The position numbers and the translations under genes are program-made. From assembly GCA_017626815.1 (NCBI GenBank), contig JAGAHY010000176.1, positions 1 through 59,512 of the forward strand: DNA of 59,512 nucleotides. The letters are read 5' to 3'. This document shows positions 35,401-44,184 of the stretch, piece after piece. This stretch comes from Bacilli bacterium (GTDB lineage Bacteria > Bacillota_I > Bacilli_A > RFN20 > CAG-826). Positions within the stretch are counted from its first letter, which is position 1; each line of letters opens with the position of its first letter. The notes below the pieces were generated by a model, which saw nothing but the letters and a program-made list of their open reading frames with translations, searched no databases and was not told where the DNA came from.

Positions 35401-36284
35401 CCGTTGAAGGCGCAGAGACCAAAATCTATGCAAACCTTGAAGGAATTCCCGTTATCCGTGGGGTCAACGGGCCTGATAACAGCACCTACTTCCGTCCTCA
35501 TGAAGCCGAAGGCGTGCGCGATTCCGCCATCTACTACTACGCCAATGGCATCGATCCTCAAGGGCAAGTCCTCCTCACCCGTGATTCCAGCTATGGCCGC
35601 GTCCGCAATGTCCGCGATGGCGTCCGTTTAACCGGTGAACAATTCAATTCCGACATGCTTGGCTGGCTAGGCAAATATAGTCTTGGCATTCTCGATACTC
35701 TCCTTGAAAAGGAAGAGCCCGCTGCACCGCAAGGACCTGCCGCTCCGGGTAAGCATATGCGCGCTGGTCTTGTCACTGGCGGCGCCATCGAAATCGAAAA
35801 AGTCTTCAATGGACTCAGCCATAAGACCGTCGGTGACGTGGACCAATACATCATCTCCGTCGACTTGGGCGGCATGCTTGGTATCCCCGTCCTCGGTGAC
35901 GCGAACATCACCCTCTCTGGCCGCACTGTCACTAACCACAGCAACACCTTCAAGACCTTAACGGGCATCAGCATCCATGCGGATGGCTCCGCGAAGGGCA
36001 GCCAAGGCAGCAGTCTCTCCCTCGTCAAAGTCGACGTCGACCTCTTCCTCAACAATATCACCGATGCCGGTGTCATGGAAAACGTTTGGGAGAAAGGCGG
36101 AAACGTTGCCTATGCGAACAACTTCGTTAGCAAAGTCGCCGATTCTGGCGAAATCACCGTCAAAGGCCTTCTCTACGACCTAGAAGACGAAGCCTGGAAC
36201 AACCTCGAAGGCAAGCCTACCGACATGTATGGCTATAACTTCGCGACCCGCGGAAGCGCCAAATCCGGCAACCTCTACCGCTAA
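32412..36284 (+). CDS. Large secreted beta-rich protein, paralog A
   Basis: 1290 residues from the ATG at 32412; AGGAG lies 8 nt upstream (the ATG at 32406 is too close to it). A Lys-rich signal peptide ends near SAGSAYA (cleavage after residue 40). The mature chain is acidic, beta-rich, with alternating amphipathic strands (SLHGINLSLTAPV, LEYGQ-type turns such as YEYGQLDWLIEDVLHIL, YFIWNLPLGSKTLSLGL). No sortase signal or lipobox is present. It is a clear paralog of the lipoprotein at 37131-40580: the same order of matching segments covers most of the length. Function unknown; the many alternating strands could suit a lipid-binding or elongated envelope protein. A strong terminator follows. 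Confidence 0.85.
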   Translation: MKKLKTVAKAASKLTGGKKKVVALGLFFAVFAVSAGSAYAFVPQTVIKEYENRGGEEIIQEHTMTTKERFIANMANGASAGMNITANKFLFEYDGKNGHTNTIDAAGTEINLALSSLSLHGINLSLTAPVTYSDATNRPHQRGVHASMINSNLYLNLFDQEQENDAKVMNKNWDLRYHVDLSPYDLIDEKGELIKDELTGGILQYEYGQLDWLIEDVLHILSEGGIEVSLEGWLDSIMNKKEAPKAQETNNDQVSEETTTSGGISMDDIMNSMDEIVEVKEQRYFIWNLPLGSKTLSLGLRGDEDYNLAGVDLPAKYEYTVVENEEDEEKKYNIVEATSDAWEIQEGLRLSVSADVQDFALAHDEWNKTLVPNNADSYRELVNSKALIENVASYVANPQFGLDVNLDLGYETAAKAGDRTHVKKDAKADSMRIALSADADLANRKFNAAKGQISVQKVDENKNIAARHDINVAYFYDHDKANGDGYLDINNNLFKAHTDWVYLDEFFGDLTSSFTSEAGTTEEKSESENTLNQVNKVMKSLGMSLDSILDSEFITDVKNGVYVSALDFIKSLRNEDNKIIVDLTLAPIGLSGDISVTIDGTSKGSLLGIDLKDIQFASFTLNGKIGTRDYEKIKCPLPETLEVGDSEDNYEDYSDYDSLSHLKGIGEQVTDIVNNKSFTAKLGVTLGSEEQSDLRVDGDLAFAFDEKLKAGKVDVRMNQTLTDLIVPNHRIAIDMTDDYNAVALAYESSANDDLDALSEETLTAKLGFNSFVKEGESLLDKGLGLFNAFDDRFSRLTASLAKTTGTSLLSRISKGEYSALLEKTDIISRADLHDENGNTVLVISGAALGMENDINVAVNYDPNLINDDSTVEEGGLKSIEVGLKIGEKDLKVAIKDIASIALKDETAVQENEPVELIEGIEKNFRNFESTKDFKDIGFVADLADYLVGTLTLGTTAAQDENGNYTVSGISYYGIEGKLGVSIGAHDINLSLFDAYASVEGAETKIYANLEGIPVIRGVNGPDNSTYFRPHEAEGVRDSAIYYYANGIDPQGQVLLTRDSSYGRVRNVRDGVRLTGEQFNSDMLGWLGKYSLGILDTLLEKEEPAAPQGPAAPGKHMRAGLVTGGAIEIEKVFNGLSHKTVGDVDQYIISVDLGGMLGIPVLGDANITLSGRTVTNHSNTFKTLTGISIHADGSAKGSQGSSLSLVKVDVDLFLNNITDAGVMENVWEKGGNVAYANNFVSKVADSGEITVKGLLYDLEDEAWNNLEGKPTDMYGYNFATRGSAKSGNLYR

Positions 36285-36290
36285 AAGCCC

Positions 36291-36323
36291 AACGCCCTGC
36301 CCCACCAACGGCAGGGCGTTTTT
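36291..36323 (+). terminator. Rho-independent terminator after paralog A
   Basis: Eleven-bp stem AACGCCCTGCC/GGCAGGGCGTT followed by T residues. Confidence 0.92.
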
Positions 36324-36361
36324 CCTACCTATTCCAAAAGAAACGAATTAGAATACTTGTT

Positions 36362-37027
36362 ATGGAAAACCTCGCTAGCATCGTCGGAAAAAACCTTGCC
36401 TCATTGCGGAAAGCCAAAGGCCTTACGCAACAAGATCTCGCCAAAGAAATCAATTACTCCGATAAGTCCATTTCCAAATGGGAATTGGGCTATTCTTTGC
36501 CAAGCGTGGATATTTTAAAAGACTTCGCTGCCTTCTATGGCGTGACCATCGATTATCTCGTCGCCGAGCAAAGCCAAGAAGACCTGGAGAAGATTGCCAA
36601 GGCGGAAGAAGAGGATGAAAAGATTCGTTTCCGTAACCAAATCATCGTCATCGCCTTGACCGTGACATTTGTTTTTCTCGTCGCCATCTGCGTCTTCTTC
36701 TCTGGTTACTATAATCCTTTCAAAACCCGTCCTGCCGGAGAACCCGCCCATAAAGGTCTTTGGGTCATCTTTGTGTGGATGATTCCCGTATCGATTTTCC
36801 TCGCCGCGGTGGAATGCTGGCACTACTACCATAACCGTAAGCTCATGGTTATTCTGCTCTCTAGTTTTGCCTGGACGTTACTGCTTTCTTTCTGCGTCCA
36901 ATTCCAGTTCTATAACGACGAACCTGAGATTATTTGGTACATTCTCGTGGTCGGCATTCCCATTCAAATCATTTTGATTTTGTGGGGTAATTTCCGTCCA
37001 AAGAAAAAAACCGCAACCAAAAAATAA
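36362..37027 (+). CDS. Membrane-bound XRE-family regulator
   Basis: 221 residues. Residues 6-62 form an XRE helix-turn-helix (LASLRKAKGLTQQDLAKEI, YSDKSISKWELGYSLPSVDIL). After an acidic linker come about four transmembrane segments (QIIVIALTVTFVFLVAICVF, IFVWMIPVSIFLAAVE, MVILLSSFAWTLLLSFCV, IIWYILVVGIPIQIILIL). Such fusions are thought to sense envelope state and act on nearby promoters. It lies between two paralogous exported proteins whose upstream regions share a 17-bp motif, so it is the obvious candidate regulator. TAGAAT lies 7 nt before the ATG with no Shine-Dalgarno. Confidence 0.9.
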   Translation: MENLASIVGKNLASLRKAKGLTQQDLAKEINYSDKSISKWELGYSLPSVDILKDFAAFYGVTIDYLVAEQSQEDLEKIAKAEEEDEKIRFRNQIIVIALTVTFVFLVAICVFFSGYYNPFKTRPAGEPAHKGLWVIFVWMIPVSIFLAAVECWHYYHNRKLMVILLSSFAWTLLLSFCVQFQFYNDEPEIIWYILVVGIPIQIILILWGNFRPKKKTATKK

Positions 37028-37053
37028 CCGACAAATCCCTGATATTTTGCCAT

Positions 37054-37070
37054 TTCTACGATTTGGAGAA
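37054..37070 (+). promoter_or_regulatory. 17-bp shared motif, copy 2
   Basis: TTCTACGATTTGGAGAA, identical to 31382-31398. TGTAGAAA follows at 37080-37087, so TTCTAC and GTAGAA face each other here as well. A TATAAT at 37115-37120 lies 44 bp downstream. Confidence 0.55.
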
Positions 37071-37130
37071 TGACTTTTCTGTAGAAATATACCGTTCTCG
37101 TACTCCCGCGTACGTATAATGCGCCCGTAC

Positions 37131-40100
37131 ATGGGAATCATCGCGCGTTTAAAAACAACTCCCTTCATCAAGGTAGCATCCATCTGCTGCGCCATGATTT
37201 TTACGTCGTGCTCCTTCGAGCCAGTTGAAGCCATAGAAGAACCCAAAGAATCGACGACCCATCAGATAGTCGAACCCATGGGGCTTTCCTTTGTCCATGG
37301 TCTTCAAGGCGGCCTAGGATTTGAGTTTCGCTCCCTCGATTTTTCCATTCCCGGAAAAGAAGGGTTCGAGAACAGCATTTCTTTACGCGGAGGCAGCGGG
37401 CAAATCCAATTGGACAGTGCTTCTTTACATGGCCTTAGTCTACAAGTCGATCTCCCGTTGGATTATAACGACCTTTATCGGGAATTAAACTTAAGCCTCC
37501 TACATGATCAGCTTTATTTTTCCCTAGACGCGGGGAACAATTCTAGTGCCTCCTATGATCTCAAATACGTCACGGGACTCGAAGCTTTCGACTACGGTGG
37601 TATCGATGAAACCACCCACGGTATCTCCTATTTTGAATACGGCGACCTCGACTACATTATCGAAGAAATCCTTGGAATCCTCGAAATTGAACATATCACA
37701 CTTGCTAATGGCGACACCCCCTCCTCCATCATCGTCGATTGGGACGCCGTTTTGGATTCGCTCGATGGTATCGAGGAATATGATGCGAGAAGGTTCTTAT
37801 GGACTCTTCCCATCGGGGACAAGACCTTTGAGATTGGACTTTGCCACAAAGGGGACTACGTTCTCTCGAGCCTAGAATTCCCCATGGCCAAGCAAGGCAA
37901 TCAAGATTATGTTTCCCTAACGGATTCTTTAGGGCTAAGGTTCCAGATGGATCTAAAGCCCAACGCGGCGACATCGTGGACATTGCCCTACCCCGAAAGT
38001 GACTATGAGGAACTCATCGATTCGCTTGACCTATTCCGCCAAATCGCGACCTACGCGAAAAGGAAAGCTTTTGGCATCGATGCCTCGTTCACTTTATCCC
38101 ATATCGAAGATGAGATTGTTGGAGATGACGAGCATTTTGCAAAAGACGCTGTTTCTGAGGGGTGTTTTTTGAATTTGGACGCGATGCTCGATTTCTCTTC
38201 CTCCTCACTAGGAGGCGTCCATGCGGGTGTTGAAATTGGCCAAGAGGGTGGTTCTACCAAAGATATTCTTCTCCACACCGAGACGGACGACGATACGACG
38301 GGGACCAACTTCTATTTAAACGTCAATGACATCCTAAAAATCAGCACCAGGCAAGACATCGCCTCCGCATTGCTATCGACCTTAACCGATTCCCTTGGCG
38401 ATGAATCCATCCAAAACGACACGATCAAGAAGCTCTTAGTCAGCGTCTTGTCCACGATTGATGGCATCGCTGACGCGCTTGACGCCATCCAAGGATCAAG
38501 CATCTATAAAAACATCGACGAGCAGCATTACGAAGACGTCATTTCCACCATCACGCAAATTAACACGTCCACGAACTCGATTCTGATTAGCATCGACCTT
38601 TCCCAAGCCAATATGGATGGCGTCGCGACGGTGACGCTTAATGGCACCTCCATGGACGCGCCATTAGGGAACATCCATTTTGACCACGTCGGTTTACGTG
38701 GGGAAAATGATTCCCACACCTCATTGCACCTCGATGGCACGTTGGAGATCATCCCCTATGAAAAGCCGATTTTTTCTGCAGAAGGATATGAAGAGTTGAC
38801 GCATCTTCCAGGCTGGGATGAAGAAATCAAAGCCATCGCCGAGCGCGACCAACTCCAGGTTCAGTTAGAAGGCTATATCCTCAAGACCGGCACCACTTCC
38901 CCCATCGTGACCTCTGCCCCCTATTCTTTTGGGCGAAAGGAACAAGGTTTCTCCTTCAAGGGTTCTTTAGCCTTTGACCTCGCGCAGAAAATCGGCACTG
39001 GACAAATGGTTTTTACTGACCGCAAGGAAAACTATATTAACGATCATTCCCTGAAGATTGATTTCACCGGAGAAGGCGCGGAAAGTGACACCGATCTTAA
39101 TGACATGAAAGGAAGTGGGAACGTCAACGCGATGTTCTTCGAATACAATTCTCAAAACACAATTCCCGTCTCGGACTCAGGCGATTACAAAGACGAGAAC
39201 CGAAAAGAGCCCACGAACAAGAATGGTCTGAAAGGTCGTTTCTCCGTCCATTCCATCGGGGGTGTTTTAGGTGTCATCAATGAACTGACTTCCTCAACCG
39301 ATGTCCGTTTCGAACGTCTCACGAACCTCGTTTCCAGCCTTTCCGCGGAGACGCTATTAACCAAGCTACTCAATGGCGAATATTTTGAATTCCTGTCTTC
39401 CAAAATTCTTTCTAAAGCCGAAATAGGGACTAATGAGTCTACATTTGAAATCGCTCCAGGAGTCATTCAGCCAAACCATGGGCTCACCATCAAGCTCGGT
39501 TATGACGCTGATAGCAAGCCAAAAACTATTGAAGTTTGGACCACGTTAGATAACGATAGCCAAAGTGAGATTTATGTCAAAATTTCCTTAGGATCCACTG
39601 CTTTTGATACTTTTCCCTTCCAGTTCTCCGATCATAGTTTCTCCGCGTTTACGGATTATTCTTCCATGAAGACACTGCTGGAATTCTTGTTAGGAACGAT
39701 AAGCATCGGCATGACGGATGATACGTTAAACAGTTACACCACATACCACTTGAAAGGGAACGTGGACATGAAGCTCCTAGGAGGGCTTTATGACATCAGC
39801 ATCTCTATGGACATTTACATCTTCCTTAAGGGAACAATAGTCAAGATTCTTGGGTCCGTATATGTACCCGAAAAGATTGTTACCAACGGTGAAACGACCA
39901 CAAATATCTTTTATGAAACTACGGGGTCGGATGCCTCTGGACAGGTATATCTACATCGATTAGAAAAAAATTCAGGCATATTTGGTCTTGGCGCAAAGGT
40001 TAATGAAGAACATGTCCGTGTTAAGGGAGAAGACTTCTCAGCAAACTTAATGGACTGGTTATTGAAATATATTCTCAATTTTCGTTCGATGGTAACCGAT

Positions 40101-40580
40101 AGGATTGGAAGCGACACCGGTTCTTCCACGGAAGCCTTCCATGGCGAAGATATCATCAAAGATTTCGCTGTAAAAAACACTTCGTTGTCCGAACCGACTT
40201 GGTCATTGAACATTGGACTTGATGCCTTGGCACATGTCAGAATTCTCAATGATTTAAGCGTTGCGATCGCCGGCAAAACAGTGAGTTACACCGGCTCCGA
40301 CAAGAAATCATATACCCGGAAAGCGCTCTATTCTCTCACCGGCAACACATCGATTCTTGGAAGCATAATTAAGGCCACCTTGAATTTCAGCGTCGAAAAC
40401 ATCAAAACTGGCTCTTATCAAGAAGCCTGGTATTCCGATTCCAGCGCCTATCTTTACTATAATCAATCAAAGACGCTTACCAAGCGCACCGGCACCGCAA
40501 ATTCTCTATGGAACGGCTCCTATGGCGCAACCAATAGTAACAGCAACTATCGAAACGCCACGTGGAAAGCTAAGCCTTAA
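37131..40580 (+). CDS. Large lipoprotein, paralog B
   Basis: 1149 residues from the ATG at 37131. The ATG at 37119 overlaps the -10 TATAAT (37115-37120) and is unlikely. The signal peptide ends at IFTSC (Cys27), a plausible lipobox. The body repeats the features of paralog A in the same order: ASLHGLSLQVDLPL, ISYFEYGDLDYIIEEILGIL, RRFLWTLPIGDKTFEIGL, and late in the chain a single-sheet region (LNIGLDALAHVRILNDLSVAIAG). So one paralog is secreted and the other lipid-anchored. Function unknown. It is convergent with ruvX and shares the TTAA stop tetranucleotide with it. Confidence 0.85.
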   Translation: MGIIARLKTTPFIKVASICCAMIFTSCSFEPVEAIEEPKESTTHQIVEPMGLSFVHGLQGGLGFEFRSLDFSIPGKEGFENSISLRGGSGQIQLDSASLHGLSLQVDLPLDYNDLYRELNLSLLHDQLYFSLDAGNNSSASYDLKYVTGLEAFDYGGIDETTHGISYFEYGDLDYIIEEILGILEIEHITLANGDTPSSIIVDWDAVLDSLDGIEEYDARRFLWTLPIGDKTFEIGLCHKGDYVLSSLEFPMAKQGNQDYVSLTDSLGLRFQMDLKPNAATSWTLPYPESDYEELIDSLDLFRQIATYAKRKAFGIDASFTLSHIEDEIVGDDEHFAKDAVSEGCFLNLDAMLDFSSSSLGGVHAGVEIGQEGGSTKDILLHTETDDDTTGTNFYLNVNDILKISTRQDIASALLSTLTDSLGDESIQNDTIKKLLVSVLSTIDGIADALDAIQGSSIYKNIDEQHYEDVISTITQINTSTNSILISIDLSQANMDGVATVTLNGTSMDAPLGNIHFDHVGLRGENDSHTSLHLDGTLEIIPYEKPIFSAEGYEELTHLPGWDEEIKAIAERDQLQVQLEGYILKTGTTSPIVTSAPYSFGRKEQGFSFKGSLAFDLAQKIGTGQMVFTDRKENYINDHSLKIDFTGEGAESDTDLNDMKGSGNVNAMFFEYNSQNTIPVSDSGDYKDENRKEPTNKNGLKGRFSVHSIGGVLGVINELTSSTDVRFERLTNLVSSLSAETLLTKLLNGEYFEFLSSKILSKAEIGTNESTFEIAPGVIQPNHGLTIKLGYDADSKPKTIEVWTTLDNDSQSEIYVKISLGSTAFDTFPFQFSDHSFSAFTDYSSMKTLLEFLLGTISIGMTDDTLNSYTTYHLKGNVDMKLLGGLYDISISMDIYIFLKGTIVKILGSVYVPEKIVTNGETTTNIFYETTGSDASGQVYLHRLEKNSGIFGLGAKVNEEHVRVKGEDFSANLMDWLLKYILNFRSMVTDRIGSDTGSSTEAFHGEDIIKDFAVKNTSLSEPTWSLNIGLDALAHVRILNDLSVAIAGKTVSYTGSDKKSYTRKALYSLTGNTSILGSIIKATLNFSVENIKTGSYQEAWYSDSSAYLYYNQSKTLTKRTGTANSLWNGSYGATNSNSNYRNATWKAKP

Positions 40581-41011
40581 TCTTCGTATTGGCCGATCGA
40601 TCTTAAGTATCGTTGCAGAATAACACCAGCCGCAGCCGAGTCAATCGTCTTGCGCTGCTTCTTCGCATTTTTGCCTTGTTCATGAAGCAAAGCCGCCGCC
40701 TCGACGGTGCTGTTGCGTTCATCTTGCTTCGTGATGGGGATGCCTGGGAACCGCTTTTCTAGCATGCCGATAAAACGTTCCACGATCGGCGTCATCTCGC
40801 AGGGGTCACCAGAGGGAAACAATGGAAGTCCAATAACGATGCTTTCCACCATTTCTTCTTCCATGACTTTAGCCACCCCTTTTAGGGCTTCATCATAATG
40901 GGTCGCTTGAAACCGTAAATTTTCCAACAACGTGACGAATAATCCGCTGCGGGAGATGGCCATGCCGAGGGACCCTTTGCCAAGGTCAAGTGCGAGGATG
41001 TTCTTCTTCAT
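40577..41011 (-). CDS. ruvX: RuvX/YqgF family RNase H-like nuclease
   Basis: 144 residues from the ATG at 41011 (MKKNILALDLGKGSLGMAIS); an upstream frame to 41053 is not supported. Family motifs are LALDLGKGSLGMA, IVIGLPLFPSG, KQDERNSTVEAAALL and RKTIDSAAAGVILQRYL. RuvX acts in 16S rRNA 5'-end maturation and possibly Holliday-junction resolution. CATAAT lies 7 nt before the ATG with no Shine-Dalgarno. Divergent from pepF. Confidence 0.9.
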   Translation of the reverse strand: MKKNILALDLGKGSLGMAISRSGLFVTLLENLRFQATHYDEALKGVAKVMEEEMVESIVIGLPLFPSGDPCEMTPIVERFIGMLEKRFPGIPITKQDERNSTVEAAALLHEQGKNAKKQRKTIDSAAAGVILQRYLRSIGQYED

Positions 41012-41046
41012 GGCAATTATTATGGCACAGCGCAACTGCATTTTTC

Positions 41047-41074
41047 TTGTCAAAGTTATTCTTGAGAATAAACT
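41047..41074 (+). promoter_or_regulatory. Promoter of pepF
   Basis: TTGTCA (41047-41052), 16 bp, TAAACT (41069-41074). The leader carries AAGGAGG before the ATG at 41097. Confidence 0.5.
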
Positions 41075-41096
41075 ACATGGGCAAGGAGGTCACAAT

Positions 41097-42869
41097 ATGG
41101 CCAATGATCGTTGGGATTTGTCCGTCTTCTTTAAAGATGAAGAGGCATTCCTATCCACTCTTGAGGAGTTCAAAGCCCTCATCCCCGTCGTCGCCAGTTT
41201 TAAAGGCACATTACACGACGAAAACAAACTCGCGGAGTATCTTCGCTTAGACAAAAAAGCGAACATGCTGCTCGTCCGTTGCTACTACTTCGCGTCCATG
41301 CGCAGCGACCAAAACAAAAAGGATGTCGCTAATGCCCAGGACTTAGCCAAAGTCCAAATCGCCATGCAGAACTATGGCGCCGCAGCAAGTTTTTTCTCCC
41401 CGGAAGTCCTCGCTCTCGGAAAAGAAAAATGCGAGGATTTTCTCCGCAGAAACCCTGAATTTTCAGAGTATTCCTTCCAGTTGGATCAACTCTTCCTCGA
41501 GCAGGAACACGTCTTATCCACCCGTGAAGAAGAGCTTCTAAGCGCCTTCTCTCCCGTCGGCGGTGGCATTCGTAACCTGTATGCTCAACTCACGATCGCC
41601 GATGGCAAAAACCGTGAGGCGGCCCTATCCGATGGCAGTAAAGTCACCGTCACCCAAGCCAACTGGTCCTCGTTAATCGCCAAGACCAAAAAGCCCGAAG
41701 ACCGCAAAGCCATCTTTGAGGCCCTCTACTCTTATTACGACGACCACAAGAGCACTTATGGCGAAATCTATAACCTGACCCTTCAACGCCAACTTGCCAA
41801 CGTCAAAACCAGAGGTTATTCCTCTATTTTGGAATCCCACTTATCGGGCAATAACATTCCTTGCGACGTATTCCATACGTTAGTTCGCGTCGCTTCCACC
41901 CATGCCGCGCCGCTACAAAAATACATTGAGCTCCGCCGCAAAGCCCTCGGTTTAGAGAAGCATCGTTCCTATGATCGTTTCCTCCATCTCGCCGAAAGCG
42001 AAACCCATTACACCTACGAGGAGGCCAAACAGCTCTTCTATGATTCCATAAAAGGTTTCCCCGAGGATTTCCAAGCCAAAGCCCGCGAAGTCACCAAAGA
42101 TGGATACGTGGATGTCTATCCGGCCGAAGGAAAACGTAGCGGCGCCTACTCCAATGGCGGTTACGACCTCCATCCCTTCATCTTGTTGAATTTCGTCGGC
42201 GAGCTTAACGATGTCTTTACCCTCGCCCACGAGTCCGGCCACTCCATGCACACGCTCTACGCCGAAGAAGGACAGCCGACCCTGAAGCAGGACTATACCA
42301 TCTTCGTGGCCGAGATCGCCTCGACATTCAACGAGCATAATCTCCTTGACTATTTGCTCACCCGCGGAGATTTGTCCAAGCAGGACCGCATCTATTTGCT
42401 TCAGAAGGCCATCGATGAAATCGTCTCGACCTTCTACCGCCAGACCCTTTTTGGCCATTACGAATACCTCATGGCCCAAAAAGTGGAAAACGGGGAACCC
42501 ATCAACTATCAAGTTGCCTCCAAGGTGATGGTCGATCTATATCGGCAGTACTATGGCATCGACATTGAGGAAGAAGGATTAAAACCCCTTGTTTGGGCCT
42601 ATATCCCCCACCTCTTCAACACGCCGTTCTATGTCTATCAATACGCCACCAGTTTCACTTCTTCCATGCTTCTTTATGAACGCGTCAAGAATAAAGAAGA
42701 GGGCGCCTTCGACCGTTACATCGCCTTATTGAAATCCGGTGGCAGCGATTACCCGGTATCCCAGGTGAAACAAGCTGGCGTCGATTTGACCACTGAAGCC
42801 CCTTACCTCGCGGTTATCCACCGCATGGAATCGCTTGTCGATCAGCTTGAGAAAGCCCTGAACGAATAA
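41097..42869 (+). CDS. pepF: Oligoendopeptidase F (M3B)
   Basis: 590 residues from the ATG at 41097, chosen for the AAGGAGG site 7 nt upstream; the frame stays open to 40932 but that part is not family-like. The zinc motif is TLAHESGHSMHTLYA (His378, Glu379, His382), with the third ligand Glu in VAEIASTFNEH. LTLQRQLANVKTRGYSSILE and FYVYQYATSFTSS are typical of PepF. It degrades 7-17-residue peptides in the cytoplasm. Confidence 0.95.
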   Translation: MANDRWDLSVFFKDEEAFLSTLEEFKALIPVVASFKGTLHDENKLAEYLRLDKKANMLLVRCYYFASMRSDQNKKDVANAQDLAKVQIAMQNYGAAASFFSPEVLALGKEKCEDFLRRNPEFSEYSFQLDQLFLEQEHVLSTREEELLSAFSPVGGGIRNLYAQLTIADGKNREAALSDGSKVTVTQANWSSLIAKTKKPEDRKAIFEALYSYYDDHKSTYGEIYNLTLQRQLANVKTRGYSSILESHLSGNNIPCDVFHTLVRVASTHAAPLQKYIELRRKALGLEKHRSYDRFLHLAESETHYTYEEAKQLFYDSIKGFPEDFQAKAREVTKDGYVDVYPAEGKRSGAYSNGGYDLHPFILLNFVGELNDVFTLAHESGHSMHTLYAEEGQPTLKQDYTIFVAEIASTFNEHNLLDYLLTRGDLSKQDRIYLLQKAIDEIVSTFYRQTLFGHYEYLMAQKVENGEPINYQVASKVMVDLYRQYYGIDIEEEGLKPLVWAYIPHLFNTPFYVYQYATSFTSSMLLYERVKNKEEGAFDRYIALLKSGGSDYPVSQVKQAGVDLTTEAPYLAVIHRMESLVDQLEKALNE

Positions 42870-42874
42870 CGATT

Positions 42875-42912
42875 AAGCCTTGGGTTGCCTTAAGACATCC
42901 AAGGCTTTTTTC
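42875..42912 (+). terminator. Terminator after pepF
   Basis: AAGCCTTGG (42875-42883) pairs with CCAAGGCTT (42899-42907), followed by a T run. Confidence 0.85.
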
Positions 42913-42949
42913 ATGCGCAAAACTCGGGTTTTTCTTTGGTTAAAGAAAG

Positions 42950-42974
42950 AAAAAGGACGCCGTTTTTGACGTCC
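42950..42974 (-). terminator. Terminator of the membrane protein gene ending at 42989
   Basis: On the minus strand GGACG/CGTCC forms a stem followed by TTTTT. Confidence 0.7.
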
Positions 42975-42988
42975 GGATTCATTCGGGA

Positions 42989-44056
42989 TTAAATATCGTC
43001 CGGTCCCCAATTTTTGCCTTTGGCCTTACGGGGGCTAGCGGGTCTTAATGGAGGCTGTGCGGGCCTTGCAGGAGCCGGCTTTTGAGGGACGACAAGAGGT
43101 TGCGGTTGGCGCGGCCTTGCCTGCTGGTAAGGCACAGGGCGATAACCGGGAACCTTGACCGTCGCGCCGCGATTGACGTTATCGCCGACGTCTTTGAGAT
43201 CAGCGAACATCCTGCGGCATTCAAGGTAACGGCCTTCAGAAGCATAGGAATTATAAACGGCACGGTTAATCGCAGCATCCGATTGGTTGGAATAATTGAC
43301 CATGCACTCGAAGGCATCGGGGCTAAGCGGTTCATTGCCCATGTTCTCGATTTCGGTGCTATGGAGCTCATAGAGCATGTTGTCCCAATTCCCGACACGA
43401 TAATCTTCGTAGAAGCGTTTTTTGTACGCGGAACGCTCATCGATATTGGTATAGGCCTTAATCCGTTTCTTGCGGAGGTCATAGATGCGCTCATATTTCG
43501 AGGGGTAGTTGACATTATAGAAGATGCCAAGGAGCAAGAAGAGCAAGTACAGCACCGTATATCCCGTCGCCGCATAGTAGAAGAGTTTAATCATGAGATT
43601 GAGGATGCGCTCTGGCATTTTGTGGATAAGGTTCTGAATGAAGGGAACCAAATAATACAAATTCATGAACGCGACGTAGATGACCATCACGATAAAGGCA
43701 GCAATAAGCATCCAGCCAAGCCACCAATAGGCGCGACGGTATTTGCAGATTTTGACCGCGGCGATCATGTTGATGAGATTCACCAGAAGCAACGCCACCG
43801 GCAAAATGCAAAAGCCCGTGAATTGTTCAAAGGTAATCGTGTAACTCACGTCACCGTTTTTGAAGACAAAACCAATCTGTGGCAGCAAATCCAAGAATTT
43901 GCGTGCGATTGCCTTGTCTGGGATAAGATAAAGCGCTTGTAGGCCCGCGCCGAGGGCAGTGATCAACAACATAATGAAGCAAAATACCGGGATCCACTTT
44001 CTGGGCCTTGTATTCTGCGACTTTTGAAGGACCTCAATTGTCACCATTTGTTCCAT
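42989..44056 (-). CDS. Four-helix membrane protein with Pro-rich tail
   Basis: 355 residues from the ATG at 44056; TATAAT lies exactly 7 nt upstream and TGACCT 17 bp further, so this Met is preferred over the one at 44086. Four hydrophobic segments (PVFCFIMLLITALGAGLQAL, FCILPVALLLVNLINMIAAV, WWLGWMLIAAFIVMVIYVAF, AATGYTVLYLLFLLLGIFY), then a cytoplasmic ~110-residue domain with many Tyr/Arg, and a tail rich in Pro, Gln and Lys (PLVVPQKPAPARPAQ). No family recognised. Confidence 0.75.
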   Translation of the reverse strand: MEQMVTIEVLQKSQNTRPRKWIPVFCFIMLLITALGAGLQALYLIPDKAIARKFLDLLPQIGFVFKNGDVSYTITFEQFTGFCILPVALLLVNLINMIAAVKICKYRRAYWWLGWMLIAAFIVMVIYVAFMNLYYLVPFIQNLIHKMPERILNLMIKLFYYAATGYTVLYLLFLLLGIFYNVNYPSKYERIYDLRKKRIKAYTNIDERSAYKKRFYEDYRVGNWDNMLYELHSTEIENMGNEPLSPDAFECMVNYSNQSDAAINRAVYNSYASEGRYLECRRMFADLKDVGDNVNRGATVKVPGYRPVPYQQARPRQPQPLVVPQKPAPARPAQPPLRPASPRKAKGKNWGPDDI

Positions 44057-44184
44057 ATTCAACATTATATGGCTTAAAAAGGCCACAGGTCACTCTTTTC
44101 TTTTAGAAAGAACTAAATTCGGGCGAAAAACTTCTCTTTAAGTACCGCTTTAGCTACAATATGCAGGCACATTAGGAGACCAAA

